NCBI GenBank assembly: GCA_021234155.1 | Contig: JAJEKV010000003.1 | Location: forward strand, 26,206,233-26,270,232 | DNA from: Isoetes taiwanensis | Taxonomy: Eukaryota; Streptophyta; Lycopodiopsida; Isoetales; Isoetaceae | Length of the DNA stretch: 64,000 nt | Direction of reading: 5' to 3' | In this document: piece by piece, positions 35,252 through 46,321 of the stretch | Position numbering within the stretch: the first letter of the stretch is position 1 | How the letters are laid out: each line of letters opens with the position of its first letter | The notes under the pieces: model-generated | Seen by the model: only the letters and a program-made list of their open reading frames with translations | The model's database searches: none | What the model was told of the DNA's origin: nothing | Program-made: the position numbers and the translations under genes

Positions 35252-35663
35252 CAACACATAACTAGTTGACATTGATTAACTTGAACCATTGCATCCAACA
35301 TTTCTAAAATCCCCCTGAAACCCCCTTTGGTTTGGGCGCATATTCACACGGGGGGTTACTCCGGCATCGAGAGCTGTCGGATAGACATATTTGCTCTTTA
35401 TTTCTTGATCTGGACCGTACATAGCAATCCTTGTTTATGGGGTATACCTGTACAAGTTTTTAAAGTTTGCAAAATATGGAATGTACTTAATGGTGTTAAT
35501 TTTGTACATGTATTGTAAGTTTTTAGGGGCTCTCGCTGCCGTACGTAACCTCTCGTGTGAATATACACCCAAACCAAAGGGGGTTTCGAGGGATTTTAAT
35601 TTAGAAATGTTGGATGCAATGGTTCAAGTTAACTAATGTCAATACTAGTTATGTATTAGTTGT
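35252..35663. mobile_element. Foldback/MITE-type element with arms of about 125-137 bp
   Basis: Left arm 35252-35376 and right arm 35527-35663 are inverted copies: acataactagt, taacttgaaccattgcatcc, aacatttcta, ccctttggtttggg, tattcacacg, ggttac and cgagagc all occur in mirrored order. The loop of about 150 bases has no protein domain. It can fold into a long hairpin. Partial arm pieces (gttgaatgcaatggtt, gtagaatgtaatggtt) are repeated just outside at 35700-35752, so the true end may be further right. No clear target duplication. Confidence 0.8.
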
Positions 35664-35752
35664 TGTATTAAAAAAAAAATTGGGCCCTTAGGAAAACGTG
35701 TTGAATGCAATGGTTGTTGAATTTTAAGTTGGAAGTGTAGAATGTAATGGTT

Positions 35753-35810
35753 ATGGGCATAAATGCATGTAGCAATTTTAGAAACACTTACACATGTAAC
35801 AACGTTCTAA
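35753..35810. repeat. Dispersed repeat, partner of 2323-2381
   Basis: ggcataaatgcatgtagc through ttttagaaacacttacacatgtaacaa matches the copy near the start of the window. It lies directly beside the foldback element. Confidence 0.6.
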
Positions 35811-35870
35811 CTTCTGCATAAATACATAATTTGATTCTTTGAAACAATAGCTTAAGCACAATATGAGGAG

Positions 35871-36100
35871 TCAATTTTTACATCTGTGCAATTCAAGCGC
35901 TGCTTTCTTCAATGCACAAATCCATGATACCAAATCCTTCTCAGCCATTCCTGCAAGAATCAAATTCCATGATACCAAATCCTTAGCCATTTTTCCAACC
36001 ACTTCTTGTGCCTCATTAATATAGCCTAGATGGGCGTAGACATCTTTAAAATATTGCATTCTTCAAAAGCGAATCTGTTGGAAGAAGGTGCGTGCCTGGT
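35871..36100 (-). pseudogene. Pentatricopeptide-repeat (PPR) protein fragment
   Basis: The minus-strand translation includes DVYAHLGYINEAQEVVGKM and then DLVSWNLILAGMAEKDLVSW. This is the pattern of plant PLS-class PPR proteins, whose usual phrase is MYAKCG..EARRVFDKM..DVVSWN. Such proteins bind organelle RNA for editing or processing. Only one to two repeats remain, with no start, and stops lie on both sides, so this is a gene scrap rather than a gene. KDLVSWN and KDLVSW are repeated, and so is the DNA phrase ccatgataccaaatcctt, which suggests a small internal duplication. Confidence 0.65.
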
Positions 36101-36419
36101 TTAAATGACAATCCATTCACCTGAAGACAAAAGTACGTAAATCAAATGACTATGCAGCATTCAAATTTAATGAACAACCATCATTTCATAGCAAAGCAGG
36201 GATCATGGATCATCATCATCCTCATCATCATCTAGCAAAGGTTGTGCAGGCTATATGTGCAAGTTTCTGCGCATATGTACAAGATATCATGAAAGCTACT
36301 AGATGCTTATGGCAGCAGAGATAGACAGTAAATACATACAATATTTCAGTTAATACCTGGACACTTCAACTTTTTAAGATATCACAGAACACACTTCCTG
36401 CAAAACATCCAAAAAACTC

Positions 36420-36443
36420 CAAAAAAAAAAAAAAAAAAAAAAA
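36420..36443 (+). repeat. Poly(A) run of about 23
   Basis: A homopolymer of about 23 A residues. The sequence to its left shows no LINE or gene text, so it may be a bare microsatellite or the tail of a very short insertion. Confidence 0.7.
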
Positions 36444-38432
36444 TCGGAACCCACTTTCTTCTACCATTAAACTAGTTCTTGCCACAACAGGCCATTCTGG
36501 GGTTCTACGTTGCAAATTTTGATATGAATTTTTCTTCCTGCTTGAAGAAATATGCCCTTTAGGCTTGAAGGAATCTGCCAGATATTTACGCCTTGTAAAA
36601 CAACAGGGTTTCGCCAAAGGATTTGTATAACTAACAACCCATGTCATTCTAGCAGCGATGGAGCATAAACATGAAGAGCAACAGAATATATTTTCTAGCT
36701 TCCATGTTTTTTGTGTTGATGAGAAGGAAAGAATGGCAAAAGCTCTGTGAGTTGGGATTTTGCTCTAGTAGCTGACCATTGAAGAACTTTATTTGCTCGT
36801 CACATTCAACAATGTAATTATCATAGTAGAAACTTTGTTGTGCTGAATACATCTGCCAGCACAGAGCCCAGCAAGCTCACAGGTATATTTCAACCAGATA
36901 TGAAAGAAATTGACATTTTTTACTTGAATACAATAGATTAAAATATCCTCTCCATCCTTCAGGAGAACTAGGAACGTTTTCCGCGCCAGGTTTTGAGAAG
37001 TTAACTGGTTTCAGCAAGCTATTTGATCAGAGAAATTATACAGAAAATACAGAACGAAATACAGAGAAGTTTGAAGGTTAGATTCTACAAGAAAGATGCT
37101 GAAATTAGAATAATAATGACGTGTGTGCGGTACAAAAATCTAGATACATCCATACAATCTACGTTTATGTCATACTGAGTCTCACTGAGCTTCTCACAAG
37201 TACAGCCTAGGCATTCTATTGCTGAATAATGCAAAATATTTTGCCAATATATGAGTGCATGAGATTAAATAAATATGCATGAAGATAAGCAGGCCCTCTA
37301 TTTTTAGATAGTACTAAGCAGCAAAGCCATGTGCAATGCAAAATCAGATTACCTGAAATTGAAGTACAAGATTGTCTGGACCTGAAGCAGCTTGCAGGAT
37401 ATTAGAAAATGGTGCTATTATCCGTTTATTATACTGAATAGCAATTAAAAGATTTAGAATATACGGGCAAGCTCCGCCTTGCAATTTAATCCAACAACGA
37501 GACCTAAAACCAAGATCCACTAAAATGCAAGGTATTTCTTTCAGAAGTTCGCAAACTCAATATATAGCACAATAACCCATGCCAGATGTGAGAACTGAAT
37601 ACTAAGTATAAAAGATATGAAAAGTGACTTACTGGGACAGATCCAGAGACAGAGACGTAAGTCCCAAGGCTAGTTCAGCCGATCGACCTTCCAAGAATCG
37701 AAATCCGGAATCTGCCTCTGCTGCTGTTAGGTTATCCGGTGGCTAAGGAAACCTAAAATAATAATATTAATATCACACATTTAATAAAAAAAGAGACATG
37801 AAAGGGGAAATATGGTCTGCTAAATCGTAAACAATCCTATTTTAAGAAGCCTGTATATTGGTTTTCTATTCATAGGTAGAGATCTCATTTATTTTTGGCT
37901 GAGACTTATTGATGCTTTAGTTCTTTTGAAGGTCATATGTTATAAACATTAAGGGATGAGGCCTAAATAAAACCATAAGATAAGGAATTATAATTCCTTA
38001 TGAGAGGTGACATGGCATCACCTGATTGGGGCAACAAATCAAGAAAAGTACGAAGCTTTTCTTCATGCTTATGTAGTGGTCAGATGGCCTCTCAAGTCAC
38101 TGACTTGATCCATGGGGCATCCAATGCCAGTTGTAGGGTGGTCGATTCTTGATTTCAACCTAAGGGCTTCATGAAGAGCCCATCTAGGAGGCACTTTGTC
38201 AGTATATATATATATACCTTGAATTTGCAGAGCTAGACACAAGCTTTTTGTGCAGAAACCCTCTGGAAAGAATTCCATCTATTGGCCTATTGGTAGATTC
38301 CAAATTTTAACCATCAATTAGAGCCAAAGACTCTTGAGCATTGTAGGGAGATCTGGGATTTCGAGAGAAGAGGTGGTAGGTATTGATTGATTGATGCGGG
38401 ACTGCTCCATTGCAGATAATGTTTCTTTTATT
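36444..38432. other. Unannotated stretch, end probably an LTR remnant
   Basis: No coding domain is recognised. The last few hundred bases before 38433 probably hold an LTR, since a primer-binding site follows, with a TATA-like tatatatatata at about 38203. I cannot define its left end because no second LTR copy is visible. Confidence 0.35.
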
Positions 38433-39550
38433 GGTATCAGAGCCTAAGTTAGAGGTTGCGATGGAGAAGGATAAGATGCCGGTGGGCTATCATATTGCCA
38501 TGGAATATGGTAAAGAAGTTGTGAATGCAGGAACTATGGCAGAATGGTTTAGACAAATCAACTAATTGAGTTCAGTGCCATAATAGGTTGATTTCTTCTC
38601 TTGGCCTCCCGTTTCAAGGATATGCCTTATTAAAAGGGCAATTGGCAGTCTTAGTGGAGAGAGGGATTCCAAGTAGTGATGCATCGGTGGATGCATCCTA
38701 AACTGCAACAGATTGATCAAGATGATCAAGAACTAGATGAAGAATCTACCTCAAGATCATCTTTGTTGCAGTTCGAGTCTCTAGCCTTGGCAAGACATTT
38801 CCAAGGAGTTCAGAAGAAATCCTACAAGCAAATATCTAGCATTATAACATGGTTTTTTTTTTTCTTTGTGATTTCGTACGCTTTTTGGCATGGTTTTCAT
38901 ATGATTTCAGGGGCGTATTGCACGAGGCATACTAATCAGTATATCTAGAGTGCACATTGGATTCTCATAGTTGAATGGCATTTTATCTATGGTTTTGCAA
39001 TGGTTTTGCCTTGCATGTTTTTGTTCTTTAAAAAATTAATTATTTTAATTTCATAAACGCCATGCAAGCAACGAGGCATTCAACTTTAGGGTTCATGGAC
39101 TGAAGGGGATTTAGAGGAGAGATACATGGTGCACGATTCATCGCTATGGAATACAGAGACAATTTCTGGCAGTTTTCTCCTTGCTATGGCTTCCACGGTT
39201 TTCTGATTGCCATCGCTTGCCAATCTTCATATATCAGGAGGCCAGGTCGTTGGTTGGGGATTTGAGAAGTCTGTAGAGACAGGGATATATTTAAGAGTTT
39301 GTCGCTTCCATACCCAAGCTAAAGGCCATATTAGCAGCTTTAAAGAGGTTTTTACTTTTACATGGAGCTAGCCAAAATGTTTTATTCAGGTAGAATCGAA
39401 AGTCTAGTGTGCAGGCTTTAGAACATTTTGTACGGCCTTAAACAGACACCATGTGGTTGGCATGCGAAGATTAGCCATATCTCATGGCACAGGGGCTTTA
39501 AGTACTGGCGAGCTTTCATTTGAAACTCAGAGCACTTAGCTCTGTATCAT
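38433..39550 (+). mobile_element. Degenerate Ty1/copia remnant: PBS, gag start, RT scrap
   Basis: TGGTATCAGAGCC at 38433-38445 is a primer-binding site for initiator-Met tRNA. It is followed at about 38461 by ATGGAGAAGGATAAGATGCC, a likely gag start. After worn text with an Asp/Glu-rich frame near 38700, the stretch at about 39425-39500 reads LYGLKQTPCGWHAKI, matching the [10 protein letters not shown] block of copia reverse transcriptase. Protease, integrase, most of RT and the 3' LTR are not recognisable. A long-dead insertion. Confidence 0.65.
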
Positions 39551-41109
39551 AGTTTTATATACAGATTACACCATAATGTTATTGCTATGGAAAAGTGGCA
39601 GATTGAATGGCTGATGAATGGCCTGGGTAAAAATCGTGATGCCTAAACCACAAGACTCAAATCCTTCCAGTATTTTTTGGTTAAATAACTTCTCCAAATT
39701 CGGTGTGAAGCCTGCTTCAAATGCGGCCCCTGATGCCTCCTGACATTTCCCTGAATCTTTGATATGCTAAGGTAAGCATGTACCCTTAAACATCAGCTGC
39801 AAGTTATTTAATGGCATGTCTGATGCAAGATATGAAGTTCAAATGCAGGGCTTTCATCTAAGAAGCTTGAATGTGTGAGCTTCAACACACAGCAAAAAAA
39901 TGATGACTGGAAAATGCTGAAATGAGCTGAGCAGTAATGTGATGGCATTATAGGCACCAGCATCTGCCTAATCTGGATATATGGAGGCTTCATACATCAG
40001 GTTCTTCATAGATCCTTGTGAAAATTGATTAAAATAATTGCTAATTTGATTTTATTAGCTTTTGAGTCTGTTTCCAAGATGCATGAACTGTTATATGCTT
40101 TAAGGCCATAGAATGGTTACGAATTATATCGAGTATGACGTTATCCACTATATTATTTATGCTGATATTGCTTTCTAGAAAGCAAATATAGTGAACAGAA
40201 CTTTCTTGCATCTGTAAATGCATATTTGTGGCTTAAGACCTATGCTGGATATGGAACCATAGTTCCCTAAATGAAATCGTTGCTATCTATTAGATAGACC
40301 ATAATACTGTTATAATACTAGGAGGTTTATAGCATATCTATGCAGCAGATGCTTGCATGCCTATGAACATCACTATTTCATTTCATCCAGCATGTGCCGC
40401 TGATCCAAAAGCATAATCGGACTTTTACTCTATGGCATGGTTTATGCTGAAATTCTCATGTTAAAATACAATCTAATAAAGAGGTTGACGTTGTCCAGCA
40501 CTATTTCATTTTACAATCTAATAAGGAGGTTATAATTCTACACATTGACTTTACCATTTCATCTATTCAAGGTTCAGACTAAGGATTGATTATCATTATA
40601 TATCAAAAATGCCCTCAGAAGCCTGTATAGTGTTGCAATCAAGGTAAGAATGATGTCGTTTTATGCGCTTCTACTATATTAACTCTTACAAGGGAAACCA
40701 TAAGCTCTATGCATATTCCAGAATTCAAAAGCTTTATAAATGCACTAATCAGGCTGCCATGTGTTGGCAATACATGTATCTGCAAAGTTACATTTCAGAA
40801 CAACATGTTGGCCTATGGTCATTACTTGTTATACCTTAAATAATGACATTGGCTGCACAGTTCTTTCTTTCTGTTATCGATTGTGGTTGCTTAGTTGGTA
40901 TGGTTGTGACTTGACTTGGTTCAGTTTAGTGATTTAAGCAAATGTGAGATTCTTCATGGGCCCATTTCCTAAAAAGATGTTTAGCATATGAAATGCTACC
41001 ATATATGGATGTTCCAAGTATAAATGCATTTTCCTTGGCATTTACCATGTAGGTTTCCCACATTGTGTTCATCAATATCACAGGCTTTTCTTTTTTTATC
41101 ATCATCACA
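39551..41109. other. Intergenic, nothing recognised
   Basis: No coding domain or structured repeat is found. A duplicated phrase, aatctaataa(a/g)gaggtt, occurs near 40470 and 40517. Confidence 0.4.
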
Positions 41110-41838
41110 TTTATCCTTTTATCATCACCTTTTTATGATGAATATGATGTTGCTCGTAGTGATCCCTATGGTGATCTTTATGATGACATTGCTCAATTCA
41201 AACAGTTGGGGCATGTTATTCTTCTTGGTGATTTCAATGCTCGCACTGCTGAAATGCAAGCTGCTCAACTCATACTTGAGGATGTTCGTGACCCTTTATG
41301 GATGTCTACTAATGATACAGTCTTTCCACGTTCATCGCCTGATGCTAACAAATCCGCCTCAACATTTGGAAGGGAGCTCATTCAGTTGTGTGAAGTCTTT
41401 GAGATGGTACTTTGTAATGGCTTAGAGCAATGGCCACACTCTAAAGGTATTACATGCAGACAGGATAGGCAGGGTGGTGGTACTAGTGTTGTTGATTATG
41501 TCATTTCCCAAGTGCAAGCCTTGGATCTCATTTCAGATTTTCGAATTGGCACAAGGCATAGAGATGAGGAGATAAAATCTGATCACTATCCACTTTATTT
41601 GTCATTAAAGTGGCAGCTTCCACCTCTTCAACCCATTGCTATCCAGGCTCCTGCCCCTCGCATTCGCTTGACTTATTCTAGATCTTTTGAATATGAACAG
41701 ACATTAGCTCCTGCGCTTGCAGGTATTTTGGATTACCCAACTCTTCAAGAGCGTAATGCAGCATTTGCTGATGCTTTGCTTACTTCTACTGTCTCTTGCT
41801 TTGGTACACGCACTTACGGTGTTGCTCATCTTTGGTAG
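41110..41838 (+). pseudogene. LINE-B endonuclease domain
   Basis: Open frame with the exonuclease/endonuclease/phosphatase fold motifs: GDFNAR (metal site), VVDYVIS, and SDHYPLYLSL near the end. The N-terminal catalytic residues are absent because the element is truncated, and the frame starts in unrelated flanking DNA (about 41065). It would nick the genomic target for reverse transcription. A Pro-rich linker (PPLQPIAIQAPAPR) follows the domain. Confidence 0.85.
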
Positions 41839-42462
41839 GAAATTCTTTCCTAGAAATGCACGGTTTGATGAAAGGCGCAAGCGGCTTAAACAACAATTCG
41901 TAAGCGATAGTTGAGCGGATCTGTGACATAATGCCATTGAATTATAAGTTCTGTTTTGAAACGCAAGAAGGCACGCTTTGTTCTTTGAGCATCGAAGCAA
42001 ATGTTTGAATTCATCGCTACGTGAGCCTCGGACCTTACGGCAAAATATTATATCGACCACCTCCTACCCATGGACATATTTCTATGCAAAGAATGGGATG
42101 AGTGATTGGTCCACTTATATGATCATCCGGGGTCCTTAATGCATTGCCTCCTTTGGTAGGTGATATTCTTCAATTCACAGAGGAGGAAGTCAAAGAAGGG
42201 CTGCGGCATCTATCTAATGGCAAGTCTCCGATCTTCAAGGCTTGCAAGCGTAATTGCTTAAATGGAGGGGGTTCGCTATTGCTTCCAATCATCACTACTC
42301 TTTTAAATCAAGCTTTGCAAGAAGGCTTGCCGAAACTTAAAATTTGTCAAGAAGGTCGTACCAATTTACAAAGCAGGTGATAAGCATGACCCTTCTAATT
42401 ATCGCATGATTATGGTAAGTTCCATATTTTGAAAGCTCTTAGCTAGTCTTACTGAGAAGCAG

Positions 42463-44042
42463 TTGACATCATGGGCAGAACATACTGGTGTACGTGCTGT
42501 AGGACAGACAGGCTTTCGTCCATGCCATTCTACAATAGACCATATTTTCACATTGCGCATGCTTATTGAACATAGTCGAAGTTTGAAACAAGACCTCTAT
42601 ATATGCTTTGTGGATTTTACTTCTGCTTTTGATACAGTACCACGCGAGCTTCTTTGGCAGCGCTTGCAGGCACTTGGGGTTCCACAAGATCTTCAAAATG
42701 CAGTTTATCGGCTCTATGAAAGGGTTTTTGCTAAATTTCTAGCATCAGGTACTCAAATCACTAGCAATATTGGAGTTCGTCAGGGTTGCCCTTTATCTCC
42801 TACACTCTTTGGCTTGTACATTGATCAATTGGAAGAATGGCTTGATAATCATGGTGGTGGAGGTCCACATTTGGCACACTATATCATTAGGCAACTTATG
42901 TTCACTTCTGGCACATACCGCTGCTAGTATGCACTGCACAGTTTTTGTGAGAACACAGGTCTGCGTGTTAATCTCCCAAAGACCAAGCTTTTGGTAGTTC
43001 AATCTTCTCGTCACAATGTCCCCCCTATGCACTATGATAGCCGCGAAGTTGAAGTTGTAGATAGCTACAAGTATCTTGGTGTAGAATTCTGTAAGAACAC
43101 ACTTTGGGAACATTGTATTACCAAGCGGGTGGCTGCTGGATGGAGAGCACTCTATGCAATGCAAAATAATTGTTTTCGCGCAGAAATTCATGATTGGCCA
43201 CGAAAAGCCCACTTGTTTCGGGCTTTGGTAGAGCCTGTTTTTCTGTATGGTTCTGAAGTGTGGGGGCCTGCCATTAGTGCTAGTGCTTGGGAGAGCTTGG
43301 AGCGGGTGCAAAAGTCCTTTCTCACTTACAGCCTCGGAGTTAAAACAACGGTGCCCTATGCTATTCTTTTACAAGAGACAGGTTTTTGGCCTCTTCAACA
43401 TTCTGCCATGAAGCTCCATCTCCACTATATCTGCAAGGTGCACCACATGGATGATGTTAGGTTGCCATGGATGAATCTCCTCAGCGTTTGAAACGATGTT
43501 GGAAAGAGCATTGCACTACATGGTTTGCCCGTTGGGCTGTGCAACCAGAGCACTGCCTGATGCTTGCCAGTTCTGATCCTGAGCTTTTGCAACAATATCT
43601 CAATGGTCGTTTTTCTCAAAAGATATGGGACGCAGTTACTTTGGCCCAAGTGAAAACTGGTCACTATCATGCACACATAAATCCCACCTTGGCACCAGGG
43701 CCCCAAGCTTATTTGTTTGCTTCATTGTCCAGGAATAAGCTTGTAGCTATTGCATCAATTCGCAGGGGGTCCCATAGGCTACGGATTGAGACAGGTAGAT
43801 GGGAGCCGCCGCAATTGCCGCGAGAAGCGAGACTCTGTGCCTGTTGCCAGTTACAGGTTATTGAAGATGAAAGCCATACTCTTCTGAGTTGCCCTACTTT
43901 TGAGATAGTCCGGAATCATTTTTTGACCTTAGCATTCCATTCCACGCTTCCACAACTTCTCAGAGCACCATCTGTGCATGACTTGGCATTATACATACTT
44001 GAGGTTCTAGATAAACATCTGCAATTACTGAGCCCTCAGTAG
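42463..44042 (+). pseudogene. LINE-B reverse transcriptase, thumb and C-terminal zinc finger
   Basis: Three frames together cover the enzyme: 42463-42927 holds the first catalytic Asp (FVDFTSAFD) and the QGCPLSP block, 42991-43491 the thumb, 43467-44042 the C-terminal region with C-x2-C ... H-x4-C (CACCQLQ, HTLLSC). The active-site loop with the second Asp pair is missing at about 42895-42930. The protein ends LSPQ with no PIP-like motif, unlike the copies at 48270 and 61280, so two LINE-B subfamilies exist here. It belongs to copy 2. Confidence 0.87.
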
Positions 44043-44078
44043 TCATTATCTCCGCTTGTCTAGTATCATCATTACTGC

Positions 44079-44103
44079 AAAGGTTTTTCCCTTGAAAACC
44101 TTT
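44079..44103 (+). other. Stem-loop in the LINE-B 3' UTR
   Basis: AAAGGTTTT and AAAACCTTT form a perfect 9-bp stem with a 7-base loop. The same position in copy 1 (about 24152-24176) has AAGGTTTT and AAAATCCTT, a stem with one bulge. LINE reverse transcriptases can recognise such 3' structures; the role here is inferred. Confidence 0.6.
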
Positions 44104-44221
44104 CGAGGCAGGGGTTTTTTAATCCTAGAGTAATGATTGTACTAGCCCATTGTATGGGTCCCATAACCTATTGGTCTCCGTGGACGTTAAAAAAACTATT
44201 CTATTCTATTTAGTTGACTCA

Positions 44222-44790
44222 GAATGAAATTATTATGGCTTATAATTGTTCTTCTCTTGATCTAGAGAAGAAAATACTGATTTGGCATACTTACTTTCAG
44301 ATTCATTCTTATGCATAGACAGGTGTTTGTGCTTAGTTGGATCAGTTTGTCTGCTAGGATTATAATCCTGTCTTTGCATTTTATGTTGTTATACTATTAC
44401 AGCTTGGTATGAGTCTGGTCATCTCATGTCATGGGAAGCATTTAGAATAAAATTATTATTGTACAGATGGGATAGAGTAATTTGGATTCGTATTGCTGCA
44501 TTATTGCCACAGGCCCACAAATTGAAGTAACTGTATGGGATTGTCATCAGGGTATCAAGCCAGGGCGCTTTGTTTCTTTTGTGTATAAATTGCTTCTGCA
44601 TTTTGAAATCTTGCCTCCATCTAATAGATGGCATCTTCAAGTCCCTTAGCTACAGTGGAAAAGTGTTTGGACATAGGTATAAGATAAGTTGCTTCATCCC
44701 AAAGTGGCAGTTTTGTGGTGGCAAGTGATCCATAGATGCCTCAGAGTCAACAAGCTAGTCCATAAAATTGATTGATTAGCATCTGGGACG
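44222..44790 (+). mobile_element. Two scraps of L1 LINE C-terminal region
   Basis: 44225-44300 reads the last L1 residues (MAYNCSSLDLEKK, HTYFQIHSYA, homologous to the end at 6100-6160). 44400-44770 is an earlier part: AWYESGHLMSWEAF, LYRWDRVIW, WHLQVP, LLHPKVAVLWWQVIHRCLRVN. The order is reversed relative to a normal L1, so they come from two insertions or a rearrangement. Stops are frequent. Confidence 0.75.
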
Positions 44791-46115
44791 TTAAGTAATG
44801 GAATAGCTGGTCAAATTTAGGTCATGAGAAATCTATGGGCGCTTCTATTTGTGACATTTACTTTTAGTTTTTAGATTTTAGAGCCAACAAACACCTGCAG
44901 ATTCTTCCTTCCATTGTTTCCCTTCGTCTACATTTTCATTCAGCACCACAGGCAGTATCTCGAGGGCATTGATGATTGTTTCTCATTCGGGTCTTGCTCG
45001 AAAAATCAAAAGGACGGGGTTTTCTATCCCAATGAGAAGCTTTTGCCACTTTTCTTACCTTTGCCTAGCCCTATCATTGTACTATTGTCCTTTATCTTTA
45101 TATAGGGTAGTGCGATATTATGTCTATGGTCAGTTACTCCAGTCACTTCCAAATTATAAACCCAATGTATACTGCTACTATGACGTGAATGAAAAGCCTA
45201 TCTATTGCGGCCAGTGTTTGATGTGCATATATCGTGAGTCCTCATCACGAGACTTCATCCAATATTACTCGAAACTTCTTTATTGTGCTGCTATTTATTA
45301 AAATCTCTTATAACGTATAAAATAATGGACACCCGTGTTCCAACGCCACACGACCAATCCTTCTCCAACTATTATTGCCAATGTAGGAGGAGTTTTAACA
45401 TCGTCTTTCCATATGATGCAATTGTCATATTCAATGCACTCATTTTACCACATAACTAGAATGTAATAAATAGTGGTTTCCTCTCCTATTTGAACACTAT
45501 ACACTTTGGTTTCTCTCTAGAAGATAAACTTGTACACTTTAGATATGCCTTAAACTTATATGACTATTAATGTCTTATCTACGTCAACTCAATGCAATGG
45601 TTGCTCTATCATCTTATATCCTCGAGGTGTTTGAACAACATCTAGGGAGGACACATTGATCCATTCAAATTCTTTCAGTAGCTCCAACCCCGTAAACATC
45701 TTATGTGCTGGAGGTATTTTAGGATGTACACAATTAGATCAAGCGAGGGCGCATTAATTTGTACATAATTCTTAGTAGGTTCATCTCTATCAGGGCTTTT
45801 CCCCCGAAAGTTTTTTATTGATATTGTTTTATCTGGGCCGCCCATTGGGGGGGGGGTGGGGGAGGGGGCTCTGTCCAAAAGGCAAACAACAACAAGGACA
45901 ACAACTAGTTGATGGAACTGTACAACTAAAGTGGAGTCGTAAAATCAAGAAAATTGGTTGAAAAAACACTATATAAACTTGATTGATTAAAAATTATGGA
46001 ATCACTGGTTGTGGAATATCATGTCATCAAGCTTAAAAAGAAGAAAAAAATAAAAAAAATAAAATTGAACACTATGTGAAATAAAAGCCCTACAATCCAT
46101 AGCAAAATAACAATC
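44791..46115. other. Intergenic, with a G-quadruplex-like run
   Basis: No gene is recognised. At 45847-45868 the plus strand reads G10-T-G5-A-G5, which can form a quadruplex on that strand. A multi-A stretch lies at about 46040-46062. Confidence 0.45.
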
Positions 46116-46321
46116 TTAGGCCCTTTCGAAGGCAATGATTTGTCGTGCATGATTCAACTCGAACGCGCGGTTATCACGACTCTTAAATATGCTTTGTCGC
46201 AGTGACCAAGAATCTGTCTTCAATGCAGTCAATGTCCCTCCTCGTGGAAGGCCAAGGAATTTATCAAGCAATGCTCCCACCAACGTTTCAAAAATGCCAA
46301 CTAGGCTTACCCTAATTAGGA
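46116..46321 (-). other. Unassigned open segment of about 68 codons, minus strand
   Basis: Open from stop to stop on the minus strand without a Met start. It reads GALLDKFLGLPRGGTLTALK and RDNRAFELNHARQIIAFERA, a mixed and natural-looking composition rather than low complexity. I do not recognise the family. It could be an exon of an unknown gene, or a transposon scrap. Confidence 0.25.

Larger units (their letters stand above)
41110..44215 (+). mobile_element. LINE-B copy 2: endonuclease to 3' UTR
   Basis: A 5'-truncated LINE with most domains readable: endonuclease with VILLGDFNAR and SDHYPL (41110-41838), a broken linker (41840-42460), reverse transcriptase fingers and palm (42463-42927: GFRPCHSTID, FVDFTSAFDTVPRELLW, GVRQGCPLSPTLF), thumb (42991-43491: SYKYLGVEF, VEPVFLYGSEVWGP), and a C-terminal zinc finger (43467-44042: CACC ... 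HTLLSC). The YADD stretch near 42900 has been lost or scrambled and replaced by a stop. The 3' UTR has a 9-bp stem-loop (44079-44103), ggttttttaatcc, and ends GGACGTTAAAAAAA with a CTATT tail (to about 44212). Frame changes at several places make it dead. Confidence 0.9.

Noticed and set aside
36420-36443. Poly(A) tail of a processed retrogene
   Set aside because: No coding or LINE text lies upstream, and no target duplication was found.
41065-41838. Independent host gene of 257 codons
   Set aside because: Its GDFNAR and SDHYPL blocks are those of a LINE endonuclease, and the following sequence continues the LINE.
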